Shown: positions 1 to 9,129, numbered from the stretch's first letter. The stretch is DNA of 64,000 nt from Noviherbaspirillum sp. L7-7A (GCF_019052805.1 NZ_JAHQRJ010000001.1:558001-622000), one strand, 5' to 3'. Notes: generated from the letters alone by a model not told the origin. Numbers and translations are program-made.

Positions 1-1915
1 CCATCTTTTCCTTCGTCTCGAAACGCCACGCGTCGCGCGGCTTCAGCTCGGCCAGCACTTCCAGGTTGTTCGGGCCCTTGGGGTCGGTGCCGTCATCCGG
101 CCGGCCGACCTGGGTGATCACGTTGCCGACCTCGGGATAGGTCAGCATCACGGCCCGCACCTGGCCCTCGATGCGCTTGGTCTGCTCCAGCGAGCTGGAA
201 GGCGCCAGCGTGATGGTGAGCCAGATATTGCCTTCATCGAGCTTGGGCAGGAACTCGCTGCCCAGCCTGGGCGCCAGCGCCAGCGTGACTGCCAGCGCCG
301 CGGCCGAGATGCCGAACACCATGAAGCGGCCCGGATGCAAGCGGAGCAGGAAGGCGCGGTAGCGTTCCTGCAGGGAGTGCATCCATGGGCTGTGCCGCTC
401 GGCCATGGTATGGCGCTTCATCAGCAATGCCAGCAGGGTCGGCACCAGCGTCATGGTCAGCAGGATGGCGCCCAGCATCGCAAAGCTCAGCGTCAGCGCC
501 ACCGGCGTGAAGATCTTGCCCTCGACCCGCTGGAACGTGAAGATCGGGATGAAGGCGACGATGATGATGGCCTTGGCGAACAGGATGGGGTGGCCCAGGT
601 CGACCAGCGTGCCGCGCAGCACATCCTTGCGCCACAGGTAGTCGGCGTCGGCATGGGTCGGATCGAAGTTGTGCGCCGCCAGCCTGACCATCAGCGCTTC
701 CACCAGCACCACGGCGCTGTCGATGATGATGCCGAAGTCGACCGCGCCCAGCGAGATCAGGTTGGCCGGCACGCCTTTCAGGTCCAGCATGATGAAGGCA
801 AACAGCAGCGACAGCGGGATAACCGCCGCCACCACCAGCGCGGCACGCCAGTCGCGCAGGAAGATCACCAGGATCGCGATCACCAGCGCCGCGCCCACCA
901 GCAGGTTTTCCGCCACGGTATGCACGGTGTGGTCGATCAGCTTGGTGCGGTCGTAGATGGCATGCAGCTTCACGCCCCTGGGCAGCCGGGTATGGACTTC
1001 CTCGATGCGTGCCTTGATGTCTTCCACCACCTTGGCGGCATTGCCGCCGCGGACCATCTGCACCACGCCCTGCACCACGCTGTCGCTGCGGTTGAAGGCC
1101 ACGATGCCGGACTTGGGCCGGATGCCGATGGCCACTTCGGCCAGGTCGGACACCAGCACCGTCTTGCCGGCCTTGGCGCTGACGATCACGCGGCCGATGT
1201 CGTCCACGCTGGAAAACAGGCCGATCCCGCGCACGATCAGGCCTTCGTCGCCGCGCTTGACATAGCCGCCGCCGACATTGGCGCTGTTGTTGGTCAGCGC
1301 CTGGCTGACCTGGTCCATGGTGATGCCGTAGCGTTTCAGGGCCTGCGGATCGATGCGCACCTGGTATTCCCGCACGGCGCCGCCGAAGCTGACCACATCG
1401 GCCACGCCGGACACGCTGCGCAGCGACGGGCGGATCACCCAGTCCTGCAGCGCCCGCACCTCGGATTCCGACATCGAGGACGGCGCCTCGACGATATAGC
1501 GGTAGACCTCGCCAACGGCAGTGGTCAGCGGCGCCAGGGTAGGCTGGATGCCGGTCGGCAGGTTGACGCCCTGCAGCTTTTCCAGCACCTGCTGGCGCGC
1601 GAAATAATCATTTGTGCCGTCTTCAAAGGTCAGTGTCACCACCGACAGGCCGCTGATGGTAACCGAGCGCAACTGGGTCTGGCGCGGCACGCCGCTCATC
1701 TCGCGCTCGATCGGCAGGGTGACGGTACGCTCGATTTCCTCCGGCGCCTGGCCGGGGTACTGGGTGACGATCTGCACCTGCACGTCCTGCACGTCGGGGA
1801 AGGCCTCGATCGGCAGGTTGGTCAGGGAGCGGTAGCCAAAGACCGCCAGCGCGGCGGTCAGCACCAGCACGAATATCCGCTGGTTGAGGACGAAACGAAT
1901 CAGCTTATCGAGCAT
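1..1915 (-). CDS. czcA: CzcA-type heavy-metal RND efflux pump, 3' end beyond window
   Basis: Inner-membrane proton-driven pump of the heavy-metal efflux RND family, which moves metal ions through a tripartite CzcCBA complex. Only the first ~638 residues are present; the family usually has 1,030-1,060. The ATG at 1915 gives MLDKLIRFVLNQR, then a first membrane helix, the periplasmic porter domain (VTLPIERE, LPTGIQPTLAPL), and a membrane block with DFGIIIDSAVVLVE near residue 390, where the family carries its proton-relay acidic residues. The start overlaps the adaptor gene by 11 nt, so the two are translationally coupled. The DFG...D signature is nearer the divalent-cation CzcA type than CusA, but the metal cannot be fixed from sequence. 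Confidence 0.93.
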   Translation of the reverse strand, partial: MLDKLIRFVLNQRIFVLVLTAALAVFGYRSLTNLPIEAFPDVQDVQVQIVTQYPGQAPEEIERTVTLPIEREMSGVPRQTQLRSVTISGLSVVTLTFEDGTNDYFARQQVLEKLQGVNLPTGIQPTLAPLTTAVGEVYRYIVEAPSSMSESEVRALQDWVIRPSLRSVSGVADVVSFGGAVREYQVRIDPQALKRYGITMDQVSQALTNNSANVGGGYVKRGDEGLIVRGIGLFSSVDDIGRVIVSAKAGKTVLVSDLAEVAIGIRPKSGIVAFNRSDSVVQGVVQMVRGGNAAKVVEDIKARIEEVHTRLPRGVKLHAIYDRTKLIDHTVHTVAENLLVGAALVIAILVIFLRDWRAALVVAAVIPLSLLFAFIMLDLKGVPANLISLGAVDFGIIIDSAVVLVEALMVRLAAHNFDPTHADADYLWRKDVLRGTLVDLGHPILFAKAIIIVAFIPIFTFQRVEGKIFTPVALTLSFAMLGAILLTMTLVPTLLALLMKRHTMAERHSPWMHSLQERYRAFLLRLHPGRFMVFGISAAALAVTLALAPRLGSEFLPKLDEGNIWLTITLAPSSSLEQTKRIEGQVRAVMLTYPEVGNVITQVGRPDDGTDPKGPNNLEVLAELKPRDAWRFETKEKM

Positions 1916-3077
1916 GGGACGCCATTTCTGCATTCAGCAGCAGCGCACCTTCCACCACTACTCTTTCACCGGCCGACAGGCCGCTTTCAACAAAACTCAC
2001 ATCGCGCCCGCGCAGGGCCAGGCTGACCTTGCGCTTTTCGAAGGCGCCGGGCGCCTTTTCAACGAAGGCATAGGTATGGATGCCCTCGGTCACCAGGCCG
2101 CCGTTGGGCAGGGCGATTGCGCGCCGGTTGTTGTCTGCCAGGAAGGAGACGCGGGCAAACATTTCCGGCCGCAGGCGGCCGTCGGCATTGTCGACGCTGC
2201 AGCGTACCTGTACGCGGCGGGTGGCCGGGTCCAGGCCGAAGCCGACCTTCTCGACGGTACCGGCGAACTGCACGCCCGGATAGGCCTCGGTCTCGATGCC
2301 GACCTTCTGGCCGGGCTGCACCCGGCCCAGGCTGCGTTCGGGTACGTCCACCAGCAGCCACAGCCTGGCCGGGTCGCTGACCACGAACAGCGGCGCGGCC
2401 TGGTCCGGCCGCAGCTCCATGCCGGGCGTGACCTGGCGTTCCACCACCACGCCCGCCAGCGGCGAACGCAGGTTGAACCTGCCGTTGTCGGCGCCGGATG
2501 CATGCAGGTTTTTCAAACGCAAGGCGCTGCGCCGGCTCTCGGCCATTGCCTGGCGGTAATCCGCCTCGGCGGCCTCGACTTCCTTCTGCGGCACCACTTC
2601 ATGCGCCAGCAAGGTGCGGGCGCGATCGTAGGCCAGCTTCCTGCGGCGCTCGTCGGCCACGGCCTTCTGGTTGTCGGCATCGGCGGCGGCCAGTTCCGGC
2701 GCATCGGCCTGCAGCAGCACGGCGTCGCGGGCGACGCGGTCGCCCACTTCGGCGCGCACCGCCAGCACCCGGCCCGCGATCGGGCTGGAAATGCGGGCAG
2801 TGCGGTTTTCATCCAGCGCCAGGCGGCCGTTGAGCGGCTCCGACACCGGCAGCGGCAGGGCGTTAGCGGTTTCGGTGCGCAGCGTCGACAGTTGCGGCGC
2901 ATTGGCCGGATATTGCAGCACGCCATTCTGATAGGCGGGGTTGGCGACTTGCTCGGGCTCGGCGACGACAGGCTGGTTGGCCGCCTGCAGGTGGCGGGTG
3001 AGGCTGACGGCGCCCAGCACCATGGCGGCCGCCACGGCGACGGCTAGGACTGTCTGGATGCGTTTCTTGGAATTCAT
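1905..3077 (-). CDS. czcB: CzcB/HlyD-type periplasmic adaptor of metal RND pump
   Basis: Membrane-fusion protein linking the RND pump to the outer-membrane channel. It is 390 aa, typical of CzcB. It starts MNSKKRIQTVLAVAVAAAMV, an N-terminal membrane anchor, followed by a barrel-sandwich/lipoyl half (ISSPIAGRVLAVRAEVGDRV, near residues 95-115), an alpha-hairpin, the second lipoyl half (NLRSPLAGVVVERQVTPG) and a beta-barrel/MPD region. No His-rich metal-binding N-terminus is seen, unlike Cupriavidus CzcB. It overlaps the channel gene by 4 nt upstream and the pump gene by 11 nt downstream, giving the order czcC-czcB-czcA. Confidence 0.92.
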   Translation of the reverse strand: MNSKKRIQTVLAVAVAAAMVLGAVSLTRHLQAANQPVVAEPEQVANPAYQNGVLQYPANAPQLSTLRTETANALPLPVSEPLNGRLALDENRTARISSPIAGRVLAVRAEVGDRVARDAVLLQADAPELAAADADNQKAVADERRRKLAYDRARTLLAHEVVPQKEVEAAEADYRQAMAESRRSALRLKNLHASGADNGRFNLRSPLAGVVVERQVTPGMELRPDQAAPLFVVSDPARLWLLVDVPERSLGRVQPGQKVGIETEAYPGVQFAGTVEKVGFGLDPATRRVQVRCSVDNADGRLRPEMFARVSFLADNNRRAIALPNGGLVTEGIHTYAFVEKAPGAFEKRKVSLALRGRDVSFVESGLSAGERVVVEGALLLNAEMASHAR

Positions 3078-4357
3078 GGCTGGTCTCCGGAGGCGTTGGA
3101 TTTGGCGGCTTCCCAGGCAGCCAGTGCTTTTGCGTGGTCTGCGCGGGCGGCAGCCGCTTCGAGCAGGGTGGCGCGGCGGGTGCGGCGCGCATCAAGCACA
3201 TCCATGACGCCGGCCGCGCCATTGCGGAATGCGTATTCAGCAGCATCCGCCGACTTGGCCGAGGCTGCAAGGAGTTCGGTGTCGTAGCGGCGCAGGCGGA
3301 TGGCTGCCTGGCGCGCGTCGCTGGCGCTGATGATGAGTTCGCTGCGGGCAGCGGCGCGGATCTTTTCCAGCGCCACTGCGGCATTGTCGGCCGCGGCCTG
3401 GGCGCTGCGGATTTCCCCCGTGAACTGGTTCTGCAGGAACAGCGGAATCTGGATCGACACGCCAACGCTATTGCCGCTGCCCTGGTTGTTGGCGCCGTTC
3501 TGCGGCCAGTGTTCGGCCTGCACGCCGACCGTCACGTCGCGGGTGCGCAGCGACAGGGCCAGGCGCAGCGCGGCGTCGGCGGCGCGTACCCGGGCCTCGG
3601 CGGCGCGGATGTCGGCACGGTTGGCGATCGCCGCGTCGGCCATTGCCTCATAGGCAAGGTCGGGGTCCGGCACCGGCCAGGCGTCGGTGGCGCGCAGGTC
3701 GGATGTGCCGGTCAGGCCGCCCAGGGCCAGCGCCAGCGTCTGCTGCGCGCGTCGCACCTCGGCTTCGACCTGGTTCACATCGTTGGCGGCGCGCAGCGCA
3801 TCGACCTCGACACGGGCCACGTCGGCGCCGGCGATGTCGCCCGCCTTGCGGCGCTGCACGGCCGCTTCCCGGGTCTTCTGGTACAGGCTGGCGGTCTCGC
3901 GCACGATGTCGCGCCGCTCCTGTGCTTCCAGCAGGTCGTAATAGGCCTGCGCCACTGCCAGGCGCATCTGTCGACGCACGTCGCCGAGGTCGTTGCGCGC
4001 CGCCTGCTCCAGCAGTTGCGCATTTTCGACCCGCAGCGCGCGCTTGCCGCCGCGTTCGATCTGCTGGTCGATGCGCACTGTGGTGTCGACCGCCTTGCTG
4101 CGCAGCGGGCCGCTGCCCACGCCCTGGGACGGATTGATGTTGACGGTTTGCAGGGTCAGCAATGGATTGGGGCCGACATCGGCGGACCTCACGCCGGCCT
4201 GCGCATTGCGCAATGCCGTCAGGGCCAGCCTCAGGTCATGGTTGCTGTCCAGGGCGATGCGTTGCGCATCGTCCAGCCTCAGGGCCATGCCAGTGTCCTG
4301 GGCGGCGGCGCTCAAGCCCGACAATGCACAGGCGAGCAGCAGAATAAACTTCTTCAT
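3074..4357 (-). CDS. czcC: CzcC/TolC-type outer-membrane efflux channel
   Basis: Outer-membrane factor of the tripartite metal efflux system, 427 aa. An N-terminal signal peptide (MKKFILLLACALSGLSAAAQ) precedes two OEP (TolC-like) repeats; long amphipathic helices rich in Ala, Arg and Glu are visible (about residues 130-210 and 330-400). It is the first gene of the czcCBA operon. The 208-nt gap to the divergently transcribed response regulator holds the four phased half-sites annotated at 4464-4501, so the operon is probably controlled by that two-component system. The family is clear; the transported metal is not. Confidence 0.9.
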   Translation of the reverse strand: MKKFILLLACALSGLSAAAQDTGMALRLDDAQRIALDSNHDLRLALTALRNAQAGVRSADVGPNPLLTLQTVNINPSQGVGSGPLRSKAVDTTVRIDQQIERGGKRALRVENAQLLEQAARNDLGDVRRQMRLAVAQAYYDLLEAQERRDIVRETASLYQKTREAAVQRRKAGDIAGADVARVEVDALRAANDVNQVEAEVRRAQQTLALALGGLTGTSDLRATDAWPVPDPDLAYEAMADAAIANRADIRAAEARVRAADAALRLALSLRTRDVTVGVQAEHWPQNGANNQGSGNSVGVSIQIPLFLQNQFTGEIRSAQAAADNAAVALEKIRAAARSELIISASDARQAAIRLRRYDTELLAASAKSADAAEYAFRNGAAGVMDVLDARRTRRATLLEAAAARADHAKALAAWEAAKSNASGDQP

Positions 4358-4463
4358 GTACTGTTACGTGATCAGTGAAACAACGTCCTATCCCGCGCTT
4401 GCCGGACGGTCATTGCAAAACAGGCGCAAGACCTCGCCGGCGGAGTCATCCTAGAGTTGCTTC

Positions 4464-4501
4464 CTGTCAGGCAACTGAGGATTTGCTGACAAAATCCTGA
4501 C
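4464..4501. promoter_or_regulatory. Four CTGAC-like half-sites at 11-bp period (candidate response-regulator operator)
   Basis: Pentamers CTGTC (4464), CTGAG (4475), CTGAC (4486) and CTGAC (4497) lie exactly 11 bp apart between the divergent efflux operon and its two-component system. Tandem direct half-sites at one-helical-turn spacing are the usual binding pattern of OmpR/PhoB-family regulators such as the one encoded at 4566. A TACAAT -10-like hexamer lies just downstream at 4525-4530 towards the regulator gene. The period is seen directly; the binding protein is inferred. Confidence 0.55.
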
Positions 4502-4565
4502 GGCAGGCGATTGTCGTTTTCACATACAATGGCCCTCCCGAATCTCGCCGCCTTTTCCCTACGCA

Positions 4566-5231
4566 ATGCATGTGCTTTTAGTCGAAGACGATGCCGTACT
4601 GTCCGACGGCATCGCCCGCAACCTGACCAACCATGGCATGGTGGTGGACGTTGTGTCCAACGGCCGTGATGCCGACCTCGCGCTGCAGCGGCGCGACATC
4701 GCCGTGGTGGTGCTCGACATTGGCCTGCCCGGCATCGACGGCTTCGAGGTGGTGCGCCGCCTGCGCGCCCGCGGCAGCACCACGCCGGTGCTGCTCCTGA
4801 CCGCGCGCGACGCGGTGGAAGACCGGGTGTTCGGCCTGGAACTGGGTGCCGACGACTATCTGGCCAAGCCCTTCGCCACGCCGGAACTGGTGGCGCGCGT
4901 AAGGGCGCTGCTGCGCCGGGCCAGCCCGGCCCAGACCAGCGTGCAGATGGGCGAACTCACGCTGGACACCGCCGCGCGCCGGGCCATGGTGCGCGGCCGG
5001 CCGATCGAGCTGTCGGTGCGCGAATGGGGCATCCTGGAATACCTGATACGGCACAGCGGCCGGGTTGTCTCGAAGCAGCAGATCATCGACGCCATCCTGC
5101 CGTGGGGCGAGGAGCTGACGCTGAACGCGGTGGAAGTCTATGTCTCGCGCATCCGCATCAAGCTCGGCGACGCCGGCCTGGCGCTGCGCACGATACGCGG
5201 CTTCGGCTACATGCTGGAAACTGAACGCTAA
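4566..5231 (+). CDS. OmpR-family response regulator of metal efflux
   Basis: Cytoplasmic transcription factor of 221 aa: receiver domain (residues 1-115) and winged-helix DNA-binding domain (about 125-220). The receiver keeps the acidic pair (VEDD), the phospho-acceptor Asp51 (VVLDIGLPG), the Thr (LLLTARD) and the Lys (YLAKPF). The C-terminus has the usual effector-helix text (LTLNAVEVYVSRIRIKLG) and ends GFGYMLE. One base separates its stop from the sensor kinase start, so RR and kinase form one operon, divergent from czcCBA. It is CzcR/TctD/QseB-like; the ligand sensed upstream is inferred to be a metal. Confidence 0.93.
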   Translation: MHVLLVEDDAVLSDGIARNLTNHGMVVDVVSNGRDADLALQRRDIAVVVLDIGLPGIDGFEVVRRLRARGSTTPVLLLTARDAVEDRVFGLELGADDYLAKPFATPELVARVRALLRRASPAQTSVQMGELTLDTAARRAMVRGRPIELSVREWGILEYLIRHSGRVVSKQQIIDAILPWGEELTLNAVEVYVSRIRIKLGDAGLALRTIRGFGYMLETER

Positions 5232-5232
5232 G

Positions 5233-6630
5233 ATGCGCAGCATACGGCTGAGTCTGCTCAAGTGGCTGCTGTTGCCGCTGCTCCTGCTTAACCTGATCGG
5301 CGCGGCCGGCACCTACCTGCTGGCCTGGCGCCCGACCCAGATCGCCTTCGACCAGAGCCTGGCCGACGTGGCCTGGGCGCTGCTGCCTTATGTGACGCAG
5401 CGCGATGGCGGCATCGTGGTCGATCTGTCGCGCCAGGCCGAGCAGGTGCTGCGGCTGGACCATGTCGATGCCGTGTATTTCGTGGTGCGCAACCACAAGG
5501 GCGAGATCGTCGCCGGGGACGCCGATTTCCCGGAAACGCCGGAACCGAAGGCAATGAACGAGCCCGAGGCGCGCGACGGCCGGATGCGCGGCGTGGCAAT
5601 CCGCGTGATCACCTTGTCAACGCTGGTGGGCAGCGAGCCGGTCACGATTTGCGTTGCCGAAACCTTGTGGAAGCGCATCAGCGTGCGCTCGGGGTCGAAC
5701 TTCGCCGGGCTGCTGATTCACGAGCTTCTGCTGACCCTGCTGTCGGTGGCGATTGTGTGGATTGCCGTGACGCGCGGCCTGGCGCCATTGCGGGCGATGC
5801 AGTCCAACCTGCACGGCCGCGCCGACGATGACCTGGCCAATCTGCCGGATGATCCGATGGCACTGGAACTCAAGCCCGTGGCCGCCGCCTTCAATGGCCT
5901 GCTGGAACGGGTGCGCCGGGCCGCCCGCAGCCAGCAGGATTTCCTGGCCAATGCCGCGCATCAGCTGCGCACGCCGCTGGCTGGCCTGAAGACCCAGCTC
6001 GAATGGATGGACCGGCGCCACGCCAACGACCCCGACAGCGCCCGTTCGGTGGCGATGATGCTGGCCTCCACCGAGCGCATGATCCGCCAGACCAACCAGC
6101 TGCTGGCGCTGGCGCGGGCCGAACCTACCCAGTTCCAGAAGACCCGGCTGTACCCGGTGGAGCTCGACAAGCTGGTGCAGGACTCGATCCAGCATTTCGT
6201 CGAGGAAGCCGACAAGAAGCAGATCGACCTCGGCTTCGAGCTGGCGCCGCTGACCATCGCCGGCGACCGTTTCCTGCTGCGTGACCTGATCGACAACCTG
6301 GTCGACAATGCGATCCGCTATACCCAGCCGGGCGGCCGTGTCACGGTAAGCTGCCATGAAGCCGACGGCCGCGGCCTGCTCCGGGTGGAGGACGATGGGC
6401 CGGGCATACCGGCGAATGAACTCGACCTGATCTTCAGCCGGTTTTACCGGCTCAACAATGACGTCGCTGGCAGCGGCCTAGGCCTGGCCATCGTGCGCGA
6501 CATTGTCACCGACCACAATGCCGAGCTGAAGGTGGGGCCGGGCAGCGGTGGGCGTGGAACGGTTTTCTCGGTCAGCTTTGCGCTGGCGCAGGAGGAGCAG
6601 GAGGTTGGGGCTGTGCATCCTGTGGGGTGA
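5233..6630 (+). CDS. Sensor histidine kinase, TctE/QseC-like, with 2CSK-type N-terminus
   Basis: Membrane histidine kinase of 465 aa. ATG 5233 directly follows the regulator stop and begins MRSIRLSLLKWLLLPLLLLN, a first membrane helix; a periplasmic stretch of ~140 residues resembling the two-component sensor N-terminal domain and a second helix near residue 160 follow. The HAMP-less linker leads to the H-box (LANAAHQLRTPLAG, phospho-acceptor His243), the N-box (LIDNLVDNAIRYT), the G1 box (VEDDGPGIP) and the G2 box (GSGLGLAIV). It is the cognate kinase of the preceding regulator. An upstream in-frame start at 5140 lies inside the regulator gene and was not used. Confidence 0.92.
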   Translation: MRSIRLSLLKWLLLPLLLLNLIGAAGTYLLAWRPTQIAFDQSLADVAWALLPYVTQRDGGIVVDLSRQAEQVLRLDHVDAVYFVVRNHKGEIVAGDADFPETPEPKAMNEPEARDGRMRGVAIRVITLSTLVGSEPVTICVAETLWKRISVRSGSNFAGLLIHELLLTLLSVAIVWIAVTRGLAPLRAMQSNLHGRADDDLANLPDDPMALELKPVAAAFNGLLERVRRAARSQQDFLANAAHQLRTPLAGLKTQLEWMDRRHANDPDSARSVAMMLASTERMIRQTNQLLALARAEPTQFQKTRLYPVELDKLVQDSIQHFVEEADKKQIDLGFELAPLTIAGDRFLLRDLIDNLVDNAIRYTQPGGRVTVSCHEADGRGLLRVEDDGPGIPANELDLIFSRFYRLNNDVAGSGLGLAIVRDIVTDHNAELKVGPGSGGRGTVFSVSFALAQEEQEVGAVHPVG

Positions 6631-6737
6631 GGTTAGGAGGCTTGGGCAACGGGCTGGCTGCAGTAGCACTTCAGGTCTTGTTGAGCGCGCCTTGAAGGCG
6701 GTGGCTGAAGCGTATAAGGTGCGGCGTCTTTCGTAGG

Positions 6738-6764
6738 GTGGAATACCCCGCAGGGGCATTCCAC
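6738..6764. repeat. Small dispersed hairpin (GTGGAAT...ATTCCAC)
   Basis: GTGGAAT (6738-6744) pairs with ATTCCAC (6758-6764), with CCCC/GGGG inside. A related element lies at 21938-21962 with arms GTGCAATACCC/GGGTATTGCAC. The fourth arm base differs (G versus C) and its partner changes with it, so pairing is kept. It sits in the gap after the kinase gene; nothing else supported is seen in 6631-6840. Confidence 0.55.
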
Positions 6765-6844
6765 GGATGGTGAACCACGGAAGTTGGCCGATAAGGCTGT
6801 GCCGGTTTGCGAACGCGGTTGCGGTTGAAGTACGCATAGCGACA

Positions 6845-7077
6845 GTTGCAGTTGCAGTTGCAGTTGCTTTTGAAGTGGCCGTTGCAGTGAAGTCCCGTTG
6901 AGCGCGCCGTGACGGCGACGCCTGAAGCGGATAAGGTGCGGCGTCTGTCTGAGCGCAGCGCAGCGCAGCGTAGCGAGTTTAGCCGCGCCCCGCTTCAGGC
7001 GTCGCCGTCACGGGGACCCCGCGCAGCGGGGCGCGATCACCGGGTCGCCTTTTCTTGCCTACTTCTTTTGGCGAAGC
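6845..7077. repeat. Composite palindromic repeat, locus A, left half
   Basis: Left half of a large intergenic repeat found three times in the window. In order: a GTTGCA hexamer tract (6845-6868), a conserved boundary (CCCGTTGAGCGCG), a stem with 24-bp perfect arms (6907-6930 and 6990-7013) around a conserved core (GGTGCGGCGTCTGTCTGAGC, then GAGTTTAGCCGCGCC), a CCCCGCGCAGCGGGG hairpin, and half of the CTTCTTTT-GGCGAAGC-AAAAGAAG hairpin. The IS follows at 7078; the octamer at 7070-7077 is the left target duplication. No gene is supported here. Confidence 0.85.
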
Positions 7078-8573
7078 GTAACTATTCAGCATCAGACTGT
7101 TAAATTCCTTCATTCAGGTGCATAGTGCGATGTCATGAAATCACGTCCCGATCTCTCCACTCTGAGCTTCGAGCAAAAGGACGAGCTGATCCTGCAACTC
7201 TGGGATCGCCTCGACAAGCTCGAAGCGATGCTGCTTAAAAACAGCAGTAACTCCAGCAAGCCGCCTTCGTCAGACGGCTTCAAACGCAAGCCTAAATCAC
7301 GCCGCGTGGCTGGCAAGGCCAGTGCGGGCGGGCAGAAGGGACATCCCGGATCGACATTGAAACGAGTCGACGTGGCTGACCAAGTGCAAGTGCATCAGCC
7401 ACCGCAACGCTGCACGGCATGTGGCAGCAAACTCGACCTGCGCACCGCCACGATCGATGTGCAAGGGCGTCAGGTCATTGACTTGCCTGCCATTCGCATG
7501 ACGGTGATTGAGCATCGCCTGCAGCGTGTGCGCTGCCGTTGCGGCCAGGCGCATACCGGATGCTATCCCGAGGGGGTGACGCAGGCGGCACAGTACGGTG
7601 CGACCATCAAGGCTGCGGTGGTTTATCTGACGCAGTATCAGCATGTGCCGATGAAGCGATGCACGCGCCTGATGCAGGACTTGTTTGGCGTGACGATGTC
7701 CCCGGCCAGCGTGCATGCCGCCATTGCGCAGGCGCACGCCGCTGTGGCACCGGTGGTGCAGGCGCTGGGCGAGTCACTGCTGCAGGCGCCAGTAGTGCAC
7801 TTCGATGAAACGGGCATGCGCGTGGGCACCAAGCTGTACTGGATGCACAGTGCATCGACCGAGGACGCAGTGGTCTATCAGGTGCATGCGCGCCGCGGCT
7901 ACCAGGCGCTGGAGGCGTTGAACCTGCTGCCGCGCTTCAAGGGTGTGGCCGTGCATGACGGCTGGCCTTCCTACTACCGTTTCAACGTACAACATGCGTT
8001 ATGCAACGCGCATCATTTGCGTGAGCTGGAGTTCGTAATCGACTCGACCGGGCAGCAATGGGCGCAAGACATGATGAGCTTGCTTGTGAAGATGAATCAT
8101 GCTGTGGATGCCAGCGAGGATGGGGTGTTGAGCCAGCATGTTGCTGCAAGCTACCGTCGCCGATACCGTGAGCTCCTTGAGCAGGGTCGCCAGCATAATC
8201 CGCAAAGGCTGACTGACCTGACCCGCAAGGACAAGCGAGGCGGCATCAAGCAAAGCACCACATACAACCTGATCAAGCGGCTGGAGCAACACGCTGATGA
8301 TGTGCTGCGTTTCATGCATGATGCACGGGTGCCGTTCACGAACAACCTTGCCGAGCGCGACCTTCGCATGCCCAAGCTCAAGCAGAAGGTATGCGGATGC
8401 TACCGCAGCTTTGCGGGCGCGCAGGCGTATTGCAGCATTCGTTCCTACATAGGGACATTGCAGAAGCAATCGAAGGATCTGATACAGGCATTGACCATGC
8501 TATTTAGCGGTCGCATGCCTTCGACAGGTTAAGGCTGCATACGTCTTGCGTTCTATGAATGCTGAATAGTTAC
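7078..8573 (+). mobile_element. IS66 family (ISBst12-like) insertion sequence, intact copy
   Basis: 1,496-bp element with 15-bp perfect terminal inverted repeats GTAACTATTCAGCAT (7078-7092 and complement at 8559-8573), flanked by an 8-bp direct repeat GGCGAAGC (7070-7077, 8574-8581). Eight-base duplications are typical of IS66. It carries only the tnpC-type transposase and no tnpA/tnpB, as in the ISBst12 subgroup. The insertion point is the loop of the hairpin seen uninterrupted at 27361-27385. A second, damaged copy lies at 41115-42609. Confidence 0.95.
7135..8532 (+). CDS. tnpC: IS66-type DDE transposase (TnpC)
   Basis: Transposase of 465 aa catalysing movement of the surrounding element. 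The N-terminal coiled coil ends in the IS66 signature NSSNSSKPPSSDG, followed by a basic linker and a Cys-rich zinc-finger-like segment (CTACGSK ... CRCGQAHTGC, about residues 94-145). The catalytic triad fits D224 (VHFDETG), D275 (AVHDGWPSYY) and E407 (NNLAERDLR). It is full length and uninterrupted, so this copy may still be active. It starts 57 nt inside the left end of the IS. A copy differing at only a few bases but broken by a deletion and a nonsense change lies at 41172-42568. Confidence 0.96.
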   Translation: MKSRPDLSTLSFEQKDELILQLWDRLDKLEAMLLKNSSNSSKPPSSDGFKRKPKSRRVAGKASAGGQKGHPGSTLKRVDVADQVQVHQPPQRCTACGSKLDLRTATIDVQGRQVIDLPAIRMTVIEHRLQRVRCRCGQAHTGCYPEGVTQAAQYGATIKAAVVYLTQYQHVPMKRCTRLMQDLFGVTMSPASVHAAIAQAHAAVAPVVQALGESLLQAPVVHFDETGMRVGTKLYWMHSASTEDAVVYQVHARRGYQALEALNLLPRFKGVAVHDGWPSYYRFNVQHALCNAHHLRELEFVIDSTGQQWAQDMMSLLVKMNHAVDASEDGVLSQHVAASYRRRYRELLEQGRQHNPQRLTDLTRKDKRGGIKQSTTYNLIKRLEQHADDVLRFMHDARVPFTNNLAERDLRMPKLKQKVCGCYRSFAGAQAYCSIRSYIGTLQKQSKDLIQALTMLFSGRMPSTG

Positions 8574-8581
8574 GGCGAAGC

Positions 8582-9129
8582 AAAAGAAGTAGGTCGCCTG
8601 CCGGGGCGAACACCCGGCCTGGTCATGACGACAGTGCAGTCAGCTTGTTTCACCCGGCGTAAAGACGTCACTGCGAAGCAGCAGTTGCTTTTGACTTTGC
8701 AGTTCGCAGTTTGCTTAGAAACGTCAACGTCAACGTCAACGTCGACAGTGCTGCCCGTGCCTTGCCGGGTGACGCAACACCGCTGCACTGCCGTGGAGAC
8801 AAGCCGGGAGTCCGTCCCGGCGGCCGGGTTACTTTTTTGCTCCGCCAAAAAAGTAACCAAAAAAGGCGGCCCCGGTGATCGCGCCCCGCTGCGCGGGGTT
8901 CCCGTGTCAGCGGTACCCGGAGCGGGGCGCGGCTAAACTCGCTACGCTACGCTGCGCTCAAACAGACGCCGCACCTTTTCCCGCTCCGGGCACCGCTGAC
9001 ACGGCGCGCTCAACGGGGAGTTGAAAAGCAACGGCAAGTTCAAATGCAACGGCAAGTTCAAATGCAACGGCAAGTTCAACTGCAACGGCAAGTTCAAATG
9101 CAACGGCAAGTTCAACTGCAACTGCAACT
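8582..9129. repeat. Composite palindromic repeat, locus A, right half
   Basis: Mirror-image continuation of locus A after the IS. In order: a GCCGGGGCGAACACCCGGC hairpin (8600-8618), a 184-bp central segment (8619-8802), a GCCGGGAGTCCGTCCCGGC hairpin (8803-8821), a GGTTACTTTTTT/AAAAAAGTAACC hairpin, then the inverted stem unit with 24-base arms (8902-8925 and 8981-9004, one mismatch) and a GCAACGGC-type tandem tract. The central segment has the same orientation as in locus C and the opposite one to locus B. The ORFs here are translations of repeat DNA and are not called. No promoter for the 9252 gene is recognised. Confidence 0.85.
9028..9117. repeat. Five tandem 18-bp repeats
   Basis: Five consecutive 18-bp units GCAACGGCAAGTTCAA(A/C)T begin at 9028, 9046, 9064, 9082 and 9100, followed by two GCAACT hexamers. 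The unit is three times the hexamer period found at the outer edges of the other loci, so this is a higher-order expansion of the same tract. Confidence 0.85.

Noticed and set aside
335-2026. 563-codon plus-strand frame rich in His, Gln and Arg opposite czcA
   Set aside because: Antisense shadow of the czcA/czcB genes; composition is typical of a GC-rich complement and no ribosome-binding site or family text is present.
9028-9117. Possible CRISPR-like array
   Set aside because: Units are contiguous 18-bp repeats without spacers and no cas genes are present.
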